Source: an uncultured Shimia sp.
GTDB taxonomy: Bacteria > Pseudomonadota > Alphaproteobacteria > Rhodobacterales > Rhodobacteraceae
Assembly: GCF_947493595.1 (NCBI RefSeq)
Contig: NZ_CANLRL010000002.1
Location: 496,001-560,000 of the forward strand
DNA: 64,000 bases
Direction of reading: 5' to 3'
Positions within the stretch are counted from its first letter, which is position 1. Each line of letters begins with the position of its first letter. The translations under genes were made by a program, and so were the position numbers. Positions 18,575 through 27,900 of this stretch are shown here, piece after piece. The notes below the pieces were generated by a model. The model worked only from the letters and a program-made list of their open reading frames with translations. It searched no databases and was not told where the DNA came from.

Positions 18575-18622
18575 AGCGGGGGCCAGCCCCCGCACCCCCG
18601 GGATATTTTCGGTCAAATGAAG
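18575..18622 (-). repeat. Dispersed intergenic repeat, copy B
   Basis: Read on the minus strand this starts CTTCATTTGACC, continues GAAAATATCCCGGGGG and ends in the hairpin GCGGGGGCTGGCCCCCGC. It matches copies at 12154 and 22556 and fills most of the gap between the convergent ends of dxs and the next gene. The GC stem may stop transcription or protect the transcript end; it has no strong T-run. Confidence 0.6.
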
Positions 18623-18623
18623 T

Positions 18624-19481
18624 CTAAGGGATGGTTTCTTCGTCCAGCATGGCCTTAAGTGCATCACGGTAGTTGGGGTATTTCAGGACGACTCCCAACT
18701 CCACTTTGATGCGGTCATTGCGCACGCGTTTGCTGTCGGAATAAAAGCTGCGCGCCATCGGGGTCATTTCCGCCTCTTCAAAAGGGATTTCCGGCGGTGG
18801 GTCCATACCCAGAAGTCCAGCGGCATAGGCGAGGATGTCTTGCGGCGGGGCCGGGCTGTCATCACAGACGTTGTAGATTTGGCCCGGGTTGGGTGCTTTC
18901 AGAGAGGCCTCCAGCACCAAGGCGATGTCATCGACATGGGCGCGGGAGAACACCTGGTTTTTCTTGATAATGCGGCGTGCGGTGCCGTTGCGTAGCTTGG
19001 CAAAGGGGCCGCGACCGGGGCCGTAGATGCCGGCTAGGCGGAAGATGTGCAGTGGCAGTTTTGGCAGAGCTTGCCATTCGGCTTCGGCGAGCACGCGCAT
19101 TTTGCCGCGGTGGCCGCCGGGATCAAGCGGAGTGTCTTCATCAACCCAGTCGCCATCCATGTCGCCGTAGACGCCGGTGGTCGAGAGATATCCCAGCCAT
19201 TTGAGGTTAGGCGCGGCCTTTTGCAACGCGTCTTGGCCAAGGCGCAGCACCGGATCACCGTCTTTGTCGGGGCGGATGGAGGTCAGTACGTGGGTCACGT
19301 CTTTAAGCGCGGTCTCAAAATCAATGGGCCATTGCAACGGCGTGATGCCTTGGGTGCGTAGCTCGGCCTCTTGGGCTGGGTCGCGATAGGTTCCGAGAAT
19401 GGTCCAGCCTTGCGGTAGAAGACGGGTGGCGAGGGCCTGGGCGGTGTAGCCGTGGCCGAGCGAAAGCAGGGTCTTGGTCAT
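18624..19481 (-). CDS. NAD(P)-dependent epimerase-like SDR protein (YeeZ type)
   Basis: This 285-residue extended SDR-like protein begins MTKTLLSLGHGYTAQALATRL, a variant of the GxGxxG dinucleotide-binding motif. It keeps STTGVYGDMDGDWVDE and HIFRLAGIYGPGRGPF, resembling the YeeZ family, whose substrate is unclear. The start at 19481 fits the motif; the 11-codon upstream extension is not needed. The Tyr-x-x-x-Lys pair is not obvious, so catalysis is uncertain. It is monocistronic and converges with dxs. Confidence 0.78.
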   Translation of the reverse strand: MTKTLLSLGHGYTAQALATRLLPQGWTILGTYRDPAQEAELRTQGITPLQWPIDFETALKDVTHVLTSIRPDKDGDPVLRLGQDALQKAAPNLKWLGYLSTTGVYGDMDGDWVDEDTPLDPGGHRGKMRVLAEAEWQALPKLPLHIFRLAGIYGPGRGPFAKLRNGTARRIIKKNQVFSRAHVDDIALVLEASLKAPNPGQIYNVCDDSPAPPQDILAYAAGLLGMDPPPEIPFEEAEMTPMARSFYSDSKRVRNDRIKVELGVVLKYPNYRDALKAMLDEETIP

Positions 19482-19585
19482 GGGGTCACTTTGCGCCTGC
19501 GAGTTGGCAGGCACAAGAGCTGGCGCGGTGAATAATTGTCACAGCGGTGTGGGGATTGGCTGATGCCTAAAGTTCTGGTGCTGGG

Positions 19586-20371
19586 TTATTTGCCTTTCCA
19601 GACAGGGTCACGTTTTTCAGCAAAAGCCCGTGCGCCTTCGAGCTGATCTTCGCTGTCGTAAAGCACATCGACACTGCGCAACTGGCGTTGGGTGATGTGG
19701 TTCATCGCGTCCTGAAATTTGGCGTCTTCGGCGTCACGTACAATTTCTTTGATGGCGGCGTAGACCAGAGGAGGACCAGAGGCGAGCAGGCGGGCTTGCT
19801 CCCAGGCGCGCTCCATCAGTTTGTCGGCGGGGAGGATTTCATTCACCAACCCCCAGCGGTGGGCTTCTTCGGCGTCAAACCAGCGCCCGGTGAGCAGCAG
19901 CTCCATGGCGATGTGGTACGGAATGCGCTTGGGCAGTTTTACGGAGGCAGCATCGGCAACCGTGCCGGAGCGAATTTCCGGTAGTGCAAAGCTGGCGTGA
20001 TCCGCCGCGAGAATGATGTCAGCGGAAAGCGCCAATTCGAGGCCGCCACCACAGGCAATGCCGTTTACGGCGGCAATCACCGGTTTGTTCATGTCGCGCA
20101 GTTCCTGCAAGCCGCCAAAGCCGCCCACGCCGTAGTCGCCATCCACTGCGTCGCCGTCAGCAGCCGCTTTCAAGTCCCAGCCGGGGCAGAAGAATTTTTC
20201 GCCGCCGCCAGTAAGGATAGCCACGCGCAGGTCAGGATTATCGCGGAAGTCGCGGAAAACTTCGCCCATGATGCGGCTGGTGGTCAGATCAATGGCGTTG
20301 GCTTTGGGGCGGTCGAGTGTGACCTCGAGAATGGCACCTTCGCGGCGGGTTTTGACCGGGCTGTCACTCAT
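19586..20371 (-). CDS. caiD: Enoyl-CoA hydratase/isomerase, carnitinyl-CoA dehydratase-like
   Basis: This 261-residue crotonase-family protein has the oxyanion-hole region NGIACGGGLELALSAD and the second catalytic glutamate in FALPEIRSGTV, so both crotonase glutamates are kept. Overall it resembles CaiD, which hydrates crotonobetainyl-CoA. The neighbours are an NDP-forming acyl-CoA ligase, a CaiA-like acyl-CoA dehydrogenase and a GlxA-type regulator, the parts expected for carnitine or a similar betaine. The start overlaps the ligase gene by 4 nt. The exact substrate is inferred. Confidence 0.7.
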   Translation of the reverse strand: MSDSPVKTRREGAILEVTLDRPKANAIDLTTSRIMGEVFRDFRDNPDLRVAILTGGGEKFFCPGWDLKAAADGDAVDGDYGVGGFGGLQELRDMNKPVIAAVNGIACGGGLELALSADIILAADHASFALPEIRSGTVADAASVKLPKRIPYHIAMELLLTGRWFDAEEAHRWGLVNEILPADKLMERAWEQARLLASGPPLVYAAIKEIVRDAEDAKFQDAMNHITQRQLRSVDVLYDSEDQLEGARAFAEKRDPVWKGK

Positions 20372-22395
20372 GACTTGTCCTTTCGTATCAGCGCGTCTGC
20401 GGCCACCGCGCGGGTTGGGGTGCAGATCAGCGGGTTGATTTCAGCCTCTTGCAAGCTGTCGTGGTTGGCAAGCACGTAGGCTTGCAGCCTGTCGATGGCG
20501 TGCAGAATTGCGTCGATGTTAGCGGGAGGTGCGCCGCGATAGCCTGTGAGCAGCGGCGCGATTTTGAGAGAGGTGAGGGCGGCGCGGATTGTCGCTGGGC
20601 TGGCCGGGACCAAAAGCGATGCGCTGTCAGACAGCACTTCGGTAAGCGTGCCGCCGGCAGCGAGGGTGAGCACAAACCCATGTGCGGGGTCGCGGTTGAC
20701 GCCGATGAGCAGTTCGACCACGGCATCGTCGATCATTTCTTCGATCAGGAAGCTGTCGGTTGGCATGGCGTGTGCCGCGGCGGGCAGATCCGCCGTGGTG
20801 AGGCGGAGCTTTACGGCTCCGGCTTCTGTTTTATGGGCGATACCCTGGCCTTTGAGCACCAGAGGAGGAGATAAGCGTTGGGCAGCTTCGGCGAGATTGT
20901 CCGTGCTGGTCACAGCAACGCTTCTTGGGGTGTCGAGGCCGTGGGCAGCGAGCGCGGTTTTGGCTTCGCGCTCAGTGAGCACTTGAGGCGTTTGGGGGGG
21001 CTCGGCAGACACGAGCGCCAAAGGGGCGGTGTCAGGTGCAGAAATTTGCGTGGTGGCAGCTGCGGCAGAGATTGCCTCGCGCAGGCCATGCATTGGCACA
21101 ACGCCGCCTTCGATCAGGGATTGGGTCACATCGGGAGGGAGCAACTCTGGCAAGGACGCGACCACGGCCAGCGGACGGCCTGTGGATTTGTGGGCCTTAA
21201 TGGCGGCTTCTGTGGCGCAGTCCCAGTCGGCGCGGTTTTCTGGTGGATAGTCTACTACAGAGAATGTCAGGCCAATGTCCGGGGTCATCATGGCGGACCA
21301 GGCTTTGGCCATCGTCGCGACGTCGCGCCATATATAGGTGTGGTAATCCAGCGGGTTGGCAAGTGCGACCATGGGGCCGAGGATGTCACCAAGCCTTGTG
21401 AGTTGGGCGTCTGACAAGGGCGGGAAGGTGAGGCCGCTGTTTAAAGCGGTGTCCGCCATGAGGCTGGCCTCGCCGCCAGAACAGCTGATCGAGGCGATTG
21501 TGGGGGCGGACAACGGGCCATTGAAGTGTAGCAACTTCAAGGTTTCCAGAAACACCGGCAGATCGCGCACACGGGCAAAGCCGAGGCGCGTGATCAGCGC
21601 AGCGGCGCCTGCGTCGCTCCCCGCGAGGGAGGCGGTATGGCTGACGGTGGCGGCTTGCGCCTCGTCGCTTGCGCCGACTTTCAGGACCACAACGGGAACG
21701 CCCTTATCCTGAGCTTTGGCGGCCAACGCTTCCCAGCTGCGCAGGTTGGTGAAGCCTTCGATATGAAGACCAAGCGCTGTGACACGCGCATCGTCGAGGA
21801 GCGCGCTGGCGATATCCGCCTGATTAAGCTGTGCCATGTTCCCGCAGGTGGCGACATAGGCAATGGGCAGGCCCCGTTGCTGATTGGTGAGGTTGATGGC
21901 GATGTTGGAGCTTTGGGTCAGGATGGCAACGCCGCTGTCGACGCGGGTGCAGCCGTGTTGATCTGGCCAGATCGTTGCTCCGTCTAAAGCGTTGATTAGA
22001 CCGTAGCAGTTGGGGCCTAGGATCGGCATGTCACCTGCGGCGGCCACGAGGTCCGCTTGCAGATCAATGCCGGAGATGTCCTCTTCAGCGGCCTCGGAAA
22101 ATCCCGACGCGAAACACACCGCGCCGCCTGCGGCACAAGCTGCGAGCTCTTTCACGACCGGAATGGTCGCGTGGCGGTTGATGCCAATGAAGGTTGCGTC
22201 TGGCGGTGCGGGCAATGCGCCGATGGATGGGTAAGCTTGGCGTCCTGCGACGTCCGATGATTTGGGGTGCACCGGCCAGATGGCGCCGTCAAACCCAGTT
22301 TTTTCGGTTTGCCGGATGACTTCGACACACCACGCGCCGCCACCGACAACGGCAATGGACCGGGGACGGATCAATCGAGAGAGATCACGTGTCAT
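20368..22395 (-). CDS. NDP-forming acyl-CoA synthetase (acetate-CoA ligase family)
   Basis: This 675-residue protein has the fused layout of ADP-forming acyl-CoA synthetases: an N-terminal CoA-binding Rossmann domain, a ligase domain with the phosphohistidine loop VSHTASLAGSD (about residues 248-258) and a C-terminal ATP-grasp domain with KTEAGAVKLRL. It would activate a carboxylic acid with ATP and CoA. Next to a CaiD-like hydratase it may replace the AMP-forming ligase CaiC or CoA-transferase CaiB. The ATG at 22395 follows a GGAGG site. Confidence 0.82.
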   Translation of the reverse strand: MTRDLSRLIRPRSIAVVGGGAWCVEVIRQTEKTGFDGAIWPVHPKSSDVAGRQAYPSIGALPAPPDATFIGINRHATIPVVKELAACAAGGAVCFASGFSEAAEEDISGIDLQADLVAAAGDMPILGPNCYGLINALDGATIWPDQHGCTRVDSGVAILTQSSNIAINLTNQQRGLPIAYVATCGNMAQLNQADIASALLDDARVTALGLHIEGFTNLRSWEALAAKAQDKGVPVVVLKVGASDEAQAATVSHTASLAGSDAGAAALITRLGFARVRDLPVFLETLKLLHFNGPLSAPTIASISCSGGEASLMADTALNSGLTFPPLSDAQLTRLGDILGPMVALANPLDYHTYIWRDVATMAKAWSAMMTPDIGLTFSVVDYPPENRADWDCATEAAIKAHKSTGRPLAVVASLPELLPPDVTQSLIEGGVVPMHGLREAISAAAATTQISAPDTAPLALVSAEPPQTPQVLTEREAKTALAAHGLDTPRSVAVTSTDNLAEAAQRLSPPLVLKGQGIAHKTEAGAVKLRLTTADLPAAAHAMPTDSFLIEEMIDDAVVELLIGVNRDPAHGFVLTLAAGGTLTEVLSDSASLLVPASPATIRAALTSLKIAPLLTGYRGAPPANIDAILHAIDRLQAYVLANHDSLQEAEINPLICTPTRAVAADALIRKDKS

Positions 22396-22512
22396 GGCCG
22401 TGCCTCCAGGCTGTCATGACGGGCCTCAAGGTGCGGTAACCCTTTTTTAACCACGATGCGGAAGGGTGGGTGGGCGGCCTCCGCAGGAGCGCTTTGAGCC
22501 GCATCAGGGAAA

Positions 22513-22544
22513 GCCCCCCGTTCTACGTCTACTCTTCGGGGGGC
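22513..22544. other. Strong intergenic hairpin
   Basis: GCCCCCCG (22513-22520) pairs perfectly with CGGGGGGC (22537-22544) around a 16-nt loop. It lies in the 223-nt gap between the SelT/SelW-like gene and the acyl-CoA ligase gene, both on the minus strand. It could partly terminate the upstream transcript. The rest of this gap holds repeat copy C and no gene. Confidence 0.45.
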
Positions 22545-22555
22545 GGACCTCTGGC

Positions 22556-22601
22556 TTCTTCTTTCCCTAAATATCCCGGGGGAATGGGGGCTGGCCCCCA
22601 C
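22556..22601 (+). repeat. Dispersed intergenic repeat, copy C (diverged)
   Basis: The segment contains TAAATATCCCGGGGG followed by the GGGGGC-T-GGCCCCC hairpin, matching the cores of copies A and B. The CTTCATTTGACC end is degraded. It lies just beyond the stop of the SelT/SelW-like gene, again at a gene end. Confidence 0.5.
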
Positions 22602-22618
22602 GTCATGCAACTTTGCGA

Positions 22619-22900
22619 TTAAGACTTGCGGTCGAGATGCCCCAAATCGCGGTCCGGTTCGATCACGTCGCGCAGGCGTTTTTTCAATTCTTTCGCCTCC
22701 GGAAAGCCGCCGTCGCGTTTGCGGTCCCAGATCACTGTGTCGTTGACCGTCACTTTGTAGGTGCCGGGCACGCCCGCTGGAGCAATGGTCACGCCAGCAA
22801 GGTCGCCTTTGAAGGTGGACAGCAATTCTTGCGCCATCCAGCCCGCGCGCAACAGCCAGTTGCAGCCGACGCAGTAGGTGATCGTGACAGAAGGTTTCAT
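22619..22900 (-). CDS. SelT/SelW/SelH-family (Rdx) thioredoxin-like protein
   Basis: The 93-residue product from the ATG at 22900 begins MKPSVTITYCVGCNWLLRA. The CVGC motif sits exactly where selenoprotein W family members have CxxU, so this is the cysteine form of a small redox protein. The downstream GVPGTYKVTVND-VIWDRK pattern also fits the Rdx family. Its partner is unknown. It lies between the acyl-CoA dehydrogenase and the ligase on the same strand and may be co-transcribed. A larger overlapping frame at 22392-22970 is a shadow. Confidence 0.85.
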   Translation of the reverse strand: MKPSVTITYCVGCNWLLRAGWMAQELLSTFKGDLAGVTIAPAGVPGTYKVTVNDTVIWDRKRDGGFPEAKELKKRLRDVIEPDRDLGHLDRKS

Positions 22901-22966
22901 GTGGCAGGTCCCTCGATGGTGTGTCGAGGTTGTGCCGCAGGCGCGCGCGCAACACAACGGGATCCA

Positions 22967-24127
22967 TCAAGCCCCCAGTGGCCGCAGCAGGTCGCGGCTG
23001 ATGATATGGCGTTGGATTTCGCTGGTGCCGTCCCAGATGCGCTCCACCCGTGCATCTCGCCAGAAGCGTTCCAGCGGATAGTCGTCCATCAGCCCCATGC
23101 CGCCGTGGATTTGAATTGCGGCGTCGGTGACACGGGCGAGCATTTCGGTGGCATAGAGTTTAGCTGAAGCGATTTCGCGGTTCGACGGCAGGCCGCGATC
23201 AAGGCGGGCTGCGGCGGAGAGTGTCAGCAGGTCTGCCGCGTCAATCTCCGTGATCATGTCTGCGATCTGAAACCCAATGCCCTGGAATTTGCCAATTGGC
23301 TGGCCGAACTGTTCGCGCTGGGCCGCATAGTCGAGCGCATAGTCAAAAGCGCGCCGGGCGCGGCCCACACAGAAGGCCGCAACTGTGATACGCGTGGCGT
23401 AGAGCCATTCGTTCATAACCGCAAAGCCGCCATCGACTTCGCCCAAAACCTGTGCATCGGGCAAGCGGCAGTCGTCAAACTCCAGCACCATATTTTTGTA
23501 GCCGCGGTGGCTCACGGATTTGTAGCCGTCACGCACGGTGAAGCCCGGCGTGTCGCGGTCCACAAGGAAAGTGGTGATGCGCTTTTTGGGGCCTTTGGGG
23601 GTTTGGTCTTCGCCGGTGGCGACAAAGACAATGAAAAAATCCGCGTGTTCGGCGCCGCTGATGAAATGCTTGTTGCCGTTGATGACCCAGTCGCCGCCAT
23701 CGCGCACAGCGGCGCATTTCATGCCACGCACATCGGAGCCCGCGCCAGGTTCGGTCATGGCCAAGGCGTCCATACGTTCGCCGCGCACGGCAGGAAGGAG
23801 GTAGCGTTCCTTCTGCTCGCCTTCGCAGGCCATCAAGATGTTTTGCGGCCGACCAAAGAAATGCGTGAGCGCCATGGAGCCACGGCCAAGCTCGCGTTCC
23901 ACCAAGGTGAAGTCGAGATGGTTCAGACCCGCACCGCCAACTTCTTCTGGGAAGTTACAGGCATAAAAGCCAAGGTCGATGACCTTCTGTTTGATCTGTT
24001 CGCCAAGCCCGTCGGGAATTTTGCCGGTACGCTCAACTTCGTCCTCATGAGGATAAATTTCGTTTTCCACAAAACTGCGGACGGTGGAGACGATCATCTC
24101 CTGCTCTTCGGTCAGATCAAACTGCAT
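22967..24127 (-). CDS. Acyl-CoA dehydrogenase, CaiA-like
   Basis: This 386-residue FAD enzyme has the acyl-CoA dehydrogenase layout: an N-terminal helical domain starting MQFDLTEEQEMIVSTVRSF, the middle beta domain with AMTEPGAGSDV and WVINGNKHFISGAEHADF, and a C-terminal domain with YATEMLARVTDAAIQIHGGMG. The catalytic-base region RVERIWDGTSEIQ near the end is present. Neighbours suggest oxidation or reduction of a betaine acyl-CoA such as crotonobetainyl-CoA. The start at 24127 is chosen over an unrelated 24-codon extension. Confidence 0.88.
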   Translation of the reverse strand: MQFDLTEEQEMIVSTVRSFVENEIYPHEDEVERTGKIPDGLGEQIKQKVIDLGFYACNFPEEVGGAGLNHLDFTLVERELGRGSMALTHFFGRPQNILMACEGEQKERYLLPAVRGERMDALAMTEPGAGSDVRGMKCAAVRDGGDWVINGNKHFISGAEHADFFIVFVATGEDQTPKGPKKRITTFLVDRDTPGFTVRDGYKSVSHRGYKNMVLEFDDCRLPDAQVLGEVDGGFAVMNEWLYATRITVAAFCVGRARRAFDYALDYAAQREQFGQPIGKFQGIGFQIADMITEIDAADLLTLSAAARLDRGLPSNREIASAKLYATEMLARVTDAAIQIHGGMGLMDDYPLERFWRDARVERIWDGTSEIQRHIISRDLLRPLGA

Positions 24128-24202
24128 GGGGCGCTTCCTCAACTGGCTGATTCCAGCAGAGCGCGCTTGACCGGTTAGATCATGCGGGAATAGCCTCATT
24201 TC

Positions 24203-25147
24203 ATGCAGAGTTGGTCAAATACATCCGCTGCACCGCAGAAGATTGGGGTTTTGCTGTTTGACGGGTTTTCCAACCATTGTCTCGCAAACACCGTGGAGCC
24301 GATGCGGGCGGCAAATTCGCTGTCGGGAAAGACGCTTTATGACTGGGCGTTTTTGTCTCTAAACGGCGCGGCGGTGCGCAGCTCCAGTCAGCTGCCGGTG
24401 GCGCCGCATGGGCGATTAAGTGATTTCTCTGGCGACATGTTGGTGGTGATGCCGTCGTATGGGTTTAAGGACCACGCGGGATGGCAGACGCAAAGTGCTT
24501 TACGTGCGGCAGCCAAACGGTTTGACACCGTCTGCGGCATGGATACCGGCAGTTGGCTGATGGCTGAAGCAGGTCTGCTGGAAGGGCACCGGGCTACGAT
24601 CCATTGGGAAGAGCTGACCTCTTTTGCAGAGCGCTTTCCCGATGTGCAAACTGAGCGCGAGCGGTTTGTCATTGATGGATCGCGGGTGACCTGTTCGGGT
24701 GCCATGGCGGCGTTTGATTTGGTGATGTTTCTGATTGGTCGCGACTTTGGGCAGGCGCTCGCTTTGGAAGTGGCGCAGTTGTTTATGACACGGGACAGTG
24801 CGCGATCCCACGCAGGCGGGGCGACACCAGCGGGGCGGGTGGTGAACCGCGCTTTGGCGGTGATGCAGGATCACTTAGAAGAGCCTTTGGCCTTGCCGGA
24901 GGTGGCGCGCCGCGCAGGTGCAACGCAGAAAGCGCTGGCGGCGCGGATGCTTGCTGAACTTGGGGCCACGCCAGCGGTGGTGTACCGGCGGTTGCGGCTC
25001 AATCTGGCGCGCAAGCTGGTGGTAGACACCGATTTGAGCGTGCCAGAGGTGGCGCTGCGCAGCGGTTATGGCGATCCAGCGGCGATGACGCGGGCCTTTC
25101 GGGCAGAGTTTGCCACCACTCCGCAGGCCCTGCGCAAGGGGAGCTAG
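24203..25147 (+). CDS. GlxA-family transcriptional regulator (DJ-1/PfpI plus AraC)
   Basis: This 314-residue regulator has an N-terminal DJ-1/PfpI-like domain (about residues 10-185) and a C-terminal AraC-type double helix-turn-helix (about 215-312) with LPEVARRAGATQKAL and VPEVALRSGYGDPAAMTRAFR. The nucleophile-elbow position reads VCGMDTGSW, with no cysteine in the usual catalytic place (the one Cys precedes it), so the domain probably senses a ligand. The group includes the carnitine (CdhR) and choline/glycine-betaine (GbdR) regulators. It is divergent from the acyl-CoA dehydrogenase and is probably its activator. Confidence 0.85.
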   Translation: MQSWSNTSAAPQKIGVLLFDGFSNHCLANTVEPMRAANSLSGKTLYDWAFLSLNGAAVRSSSQLPVAPHGRLSDFSGDMLVVMPSYGFKDHAGWQTQSALRAAAKRFDTVCGMDTGSWLMAEAGLLEGHRATIHWEELTSFAERFPDVQTERERFVIDGSRVTCSGAMAAFDLVMFLIGRDFGQALALEVAQLFMTRDSARSHAGGATPAGRVVNRALAVMQDHLEEPLALPEVARRAGATQKALAARMLAELGATPAVVYRRLRLNLARKLVVDTDLSVPEVALRSGYGDPAAMTRAFRAEFATTPQALRKGS

Positions 25148-25899
25148 GTGGCGTAAGTGCTGCCTTCCTCGTCCAATATCGCTTTCAACTCAGCCAGATG
25201 GCGCACGTCTTGTTCCGGATACTGCTCCAGCTCCTGTGCAGTCTTCTCCGCAATCTCATGCGGTAATACCCGCAATGGCTGGCCGGTTTGCAACGCACGG
25301 ATGTAGGTTTCTGCTGCGCGTTCAAAATAGTAGAGCCTGTTGAATGTGTCCGCGACGCTGTCGCCAATCACCAACACGCCGTGATTACCCATGACCATGA
25401 CCTTCTTTTTTCGATCGGTCAAAAGGGCGGCGCAGCGTTCACCTTCGTCCTCAAATGCCAAGCCGCCATAGCTGTCGTCCACCACAACGCGATCGTAAAA
25501 CGTGGCGCAGTTTTGATCGATCGGAGGCAGCGTGCTGTCCGCCAACGAGGCAAGTACGGTGGCAAAAATCGAGTGCACATGCATCACGCAGCGCGCGTGC
25601 GGGCAGTGGCGATGTACGCCGCCATGCAACCCCCAGGCGGTTGGATCAGGCGCATTCGGACCTTTCAGAGCCTCAAGATCGTTGGCATCGATTTCCAACA
25701 GATCACTGGCTTTGATGCGGGCAAAGTGCTTTTGATTGGGGTTCATCAAAAATCGCGTGCCATCCTCATTCACAGCAAGACTGAAATGATTGGCGACACC
25801 CTCGTGCATGTTCAGACGTGCGGTCCAGCGAAAGGCAGCGGCGAGATCCACGCGTTCTTGCCAGTGGGTGATGTTGGGGTGCAGCTCTGTGACAGTCAT
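25144..25899 (-). CDS. Class II aldolase/adducin-family protein
   Basis: The 251-residue product from the ATG at 25899 (after AAGGAG) has the class II aldolase zinc fold: the HxH pair in CVMHVHSIFATVLA (about residues 108-110) and a third histidine in VMGNHGVLVIGDSV. The N-terminal NHFSLAVNEDG segment also fits. Members cleave phosphorylated sugars or act as decarboxylases; substrate is unknown. It converges on the GlxA gene with a 4-nt overlap and is divergent from adenine deaminase. Confidence 0.85.
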   Translation of the reverse strand: MTVTELHPNITHWQERVDLAAAFRWTARLNMHEGVANHFSLAVNEDGTRFLMNPNQKHFARIKASDLLEIDANDLEALKGPNAPDPTAWGLHGGVHRHCPHARCVMHVHSIFATVLASLADSTLPPIDQNCATFYDRVVVDDSYGGLAFEDEGERCAALLTDRKKKVMVMGNHGVLVIGDSVADTFNRLYYFERAAETYIRALQTGQPLRVLPHEIAEKTAQELEQYPEQDVRHLAELKAILDEEGSTYAT

Positions 25900-26091
25900 A
25901 GACGGCTCCTTGTTTGGGACAACGGACCATTGCCGGTGGTCGCCGGTCAAGCGCGTTTGCGACGTCGGTTTTGACGTGTGGCTGGTCAGGCGGTTTCATT
26001 TTTGGGTTTCAGCTTCCACCTGAAGGATATTTCGTAAAAGCTTCACCTGCGGTGAGGTTGAACATGGCCAAAACCCGTGGCACCGTGGGCC

Positions 26092-27900
26092 ATGGAACAG
26101 AAGCATTTTCAATCTTGGGCCGATGTGGCCCCCCGTCTTGTTGCCGTGGCCGCGGGCCGCGAGCCTGCTGATCTCATCATTCGCAAAGGCCAATGGGTCA
26201 ATGTACACACCCGCGAGGTGCTGGCGGACCACGATATTGCCGTGGCCGAAGGGCGGATCGCCTATGTTGGGCCGGATGCCAGCCATTGCGAAGGGCCGCA
26301 GACTGAGTTCATAGAAGCCAATGGGCGGTTCATGATCCCGGGCCTGTGTGACGGGCATATGCACATCGAAAGTGGCATGTTGACCCCGGCGGAATTTGCG
26401 CGGGCCGTCATTGGTCATGGCACCACCAGCATGTTCACCGATCCGCATGAGATTGCCAATGTCTTGGGGCTGGAAGGGGTGCGGATGATGCATGATGAGG
26501 CGCTGATGCAGCCCATCAACATTTTTACGCAGATGCCAAGCTGTGCACCGTCAGCACCAGGGCTGGAGACCACAGGGTTTGAGATTGGGCCGGACGATGT
26601 GAGCGAGGCCATGGGCTGGCCGGGTATCGTGGGGCTGGGGGAGATGATGAACTTCCCCGGAGTGATCAATGGCAGCCAGCAGATGCTGGCCGAAATTGCT
26701 GCGACCCAAAACGCGGGCAAAACCGTGGGCGGTCACTATGCCAGCCCGGATCTGGGCACCCCTTTCCATGCCTATGCGGCGGGTGGTCCAGCGGATGATC
26801 ATGAAGGCACTTGTGAGGCGGACGCGATTGCGCGAGTGCGTCAAGGTATGCGGATGATGATGCGCTTGGGCTCCGCTTGGTATGACGTAGAAACGCAGAT
26901 CACCGCGATCACCGAGAAAGGTCTTGATCCGCGTAACTTCATCCTCTGCACCGATGACTGCCATTCCGGTACTTTGGTGAACGACGGTCACATGAATCGG
27001 GTGGTGCGCCATGCAATTGACTGCGGCTGTGACCCGCTGGTGGCGTTGCAGATGGCGACGATCAACACGGCGACGCATTTTGGCTTGGAGCGCGATTTGG
27101 GCTCTATTGCACCCGGACGGCGGGCGGATGTGATCCTGACGTCGGACCTCAAAACGCTCCCGATTGAGCAGGTGATTGCGCATGGTAAGACCGTGGCGCA
27201 GGACGGTAAAGTGTTGGTGGATTGTCCGCATTACGACTGGCCCGCACACGCGCGGCAGACGGTGAACATGGGACGGGCGCGGACGGCAGAAGACTTTGAG
27301 GTCAAAGCGCCGCAGGATGCTACCAAGGTCACGGCCAATGTGATTGGGGTGATTGAGAACCAAGCACCAACCAAAGCGTTGACCGCCGACCTTTCAGTCA
27401 CCGATGGCGTTGTTCAGAGCGATATAGAGGCAGATGTGGCGCAGATCGCGCTGGTGGAGCGGCACCGCGCCACTGGCGATGTGGTCAACGGTTTTGTTTC
27501 GGGCTTTGGCTACAAAGGGCGCATGGCGATGGCCTCCACCGTGGCGCATGACAGCCATCATATGATTGTTGTCGGCACCGATCGCGAGATGATGGCGATG
27601 GCGGCCAACCGGCTTGGCGAAGTTGGCGGTGGCGTCACCGTGATCAAGGATGGCGAGGAGCTGGCGTTGGTCGAGTTGCCGATCGCAGGCTTGATGTCAG
27701 ACGCACCTGCCACAGAAGTCGCGGCCAAGGCGCAGAAGATGGTCGAGGCGATGGAGGCTTGCGGTTGCACGCTGAACAACGCTTATATGCAACATTCGCT
27801 TTTGGCCCTCGTGGTGATCCCGGAACTGCGGATTTCTGATCTGGGGCTGGTGGATGTGACCAAATTTGAAATGACAGAGGTGATCAAGGCTGCGCAATGA
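26092..27900 (+). CDS. ade: Adenine deaminase
   Basis: This 602-residue amidohydrolase has the metal-binding DGHMHIESGM motif (about residues 87-96), the EMMNFPGVING segment and a C-terminal domain with GGVTVIKDGEELALVELPIAGLMSD typical of Ade. It converts adenine to hypoxanthine and ammonia with Mn/Fe. The stop overlaps the start of amn by 4 nt, so adenine released from AMP by Amn can be deaminated by a co-translated enzyme. The ATG at 26092 is preferred over one 15 nt upstream. Confidence 0.93.
   Translation: MEQKHFQSWADVAPRLVAVAAGREPADLIIRKGQWVNVHTREVLADHDIAVAEGRIAYVGPDASHCEGPQTEFIEANGRFMIPGLCDGHMHIESGMLTPAEFARAVIGHGTTSMFTDPHEIANVLGLEGVRMMHDEALMQPINIFTQMPSCAPSAPGLETTGFEIGPDDVSEAMGWPGIVGLGEMMNFPGVINGSQQMLAEIAATQNAGKTVGGHYASPDLGTPFHAYAAGGPADDHEGTCEADAIARVRQGMRMMMRLGSAWYDVETQITAITEKGLDPRNFILCTDDCHSGTLVNDGHMNRVVRHAIDCGCDPLVALQMATINTATHFGLERDLGSIAPGRRADVILTSDLKTLPIEQVIAHGKTVAQDGKVLVDCPHYDWPAHARQTVNMGRARTAEDFEVKAPQDATKVTANVIGVIENQAPTKALTADLSVTDGVVQSDIEADVAQIALVERHRATGDVVNGFVSGFGYKGRMAMASTVAHDSHHMIVVGTDREMMAMAANRLGEVGGGVTVIKDGEELALVELPIAGLMSDAPATEVAAKAQKMVEAMEACGCTLNNAYMQHSLLALVVIPELRISDLGLVDVTKFEMTEVIKAAQ

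Noticed and set aside
22392-22970. 192-residue minus-strand frame overlapping the SelW-like gene
   Set aside because: No family resemblance, whereas the overlapping frame encodes a recognisable CxxC redox protein.
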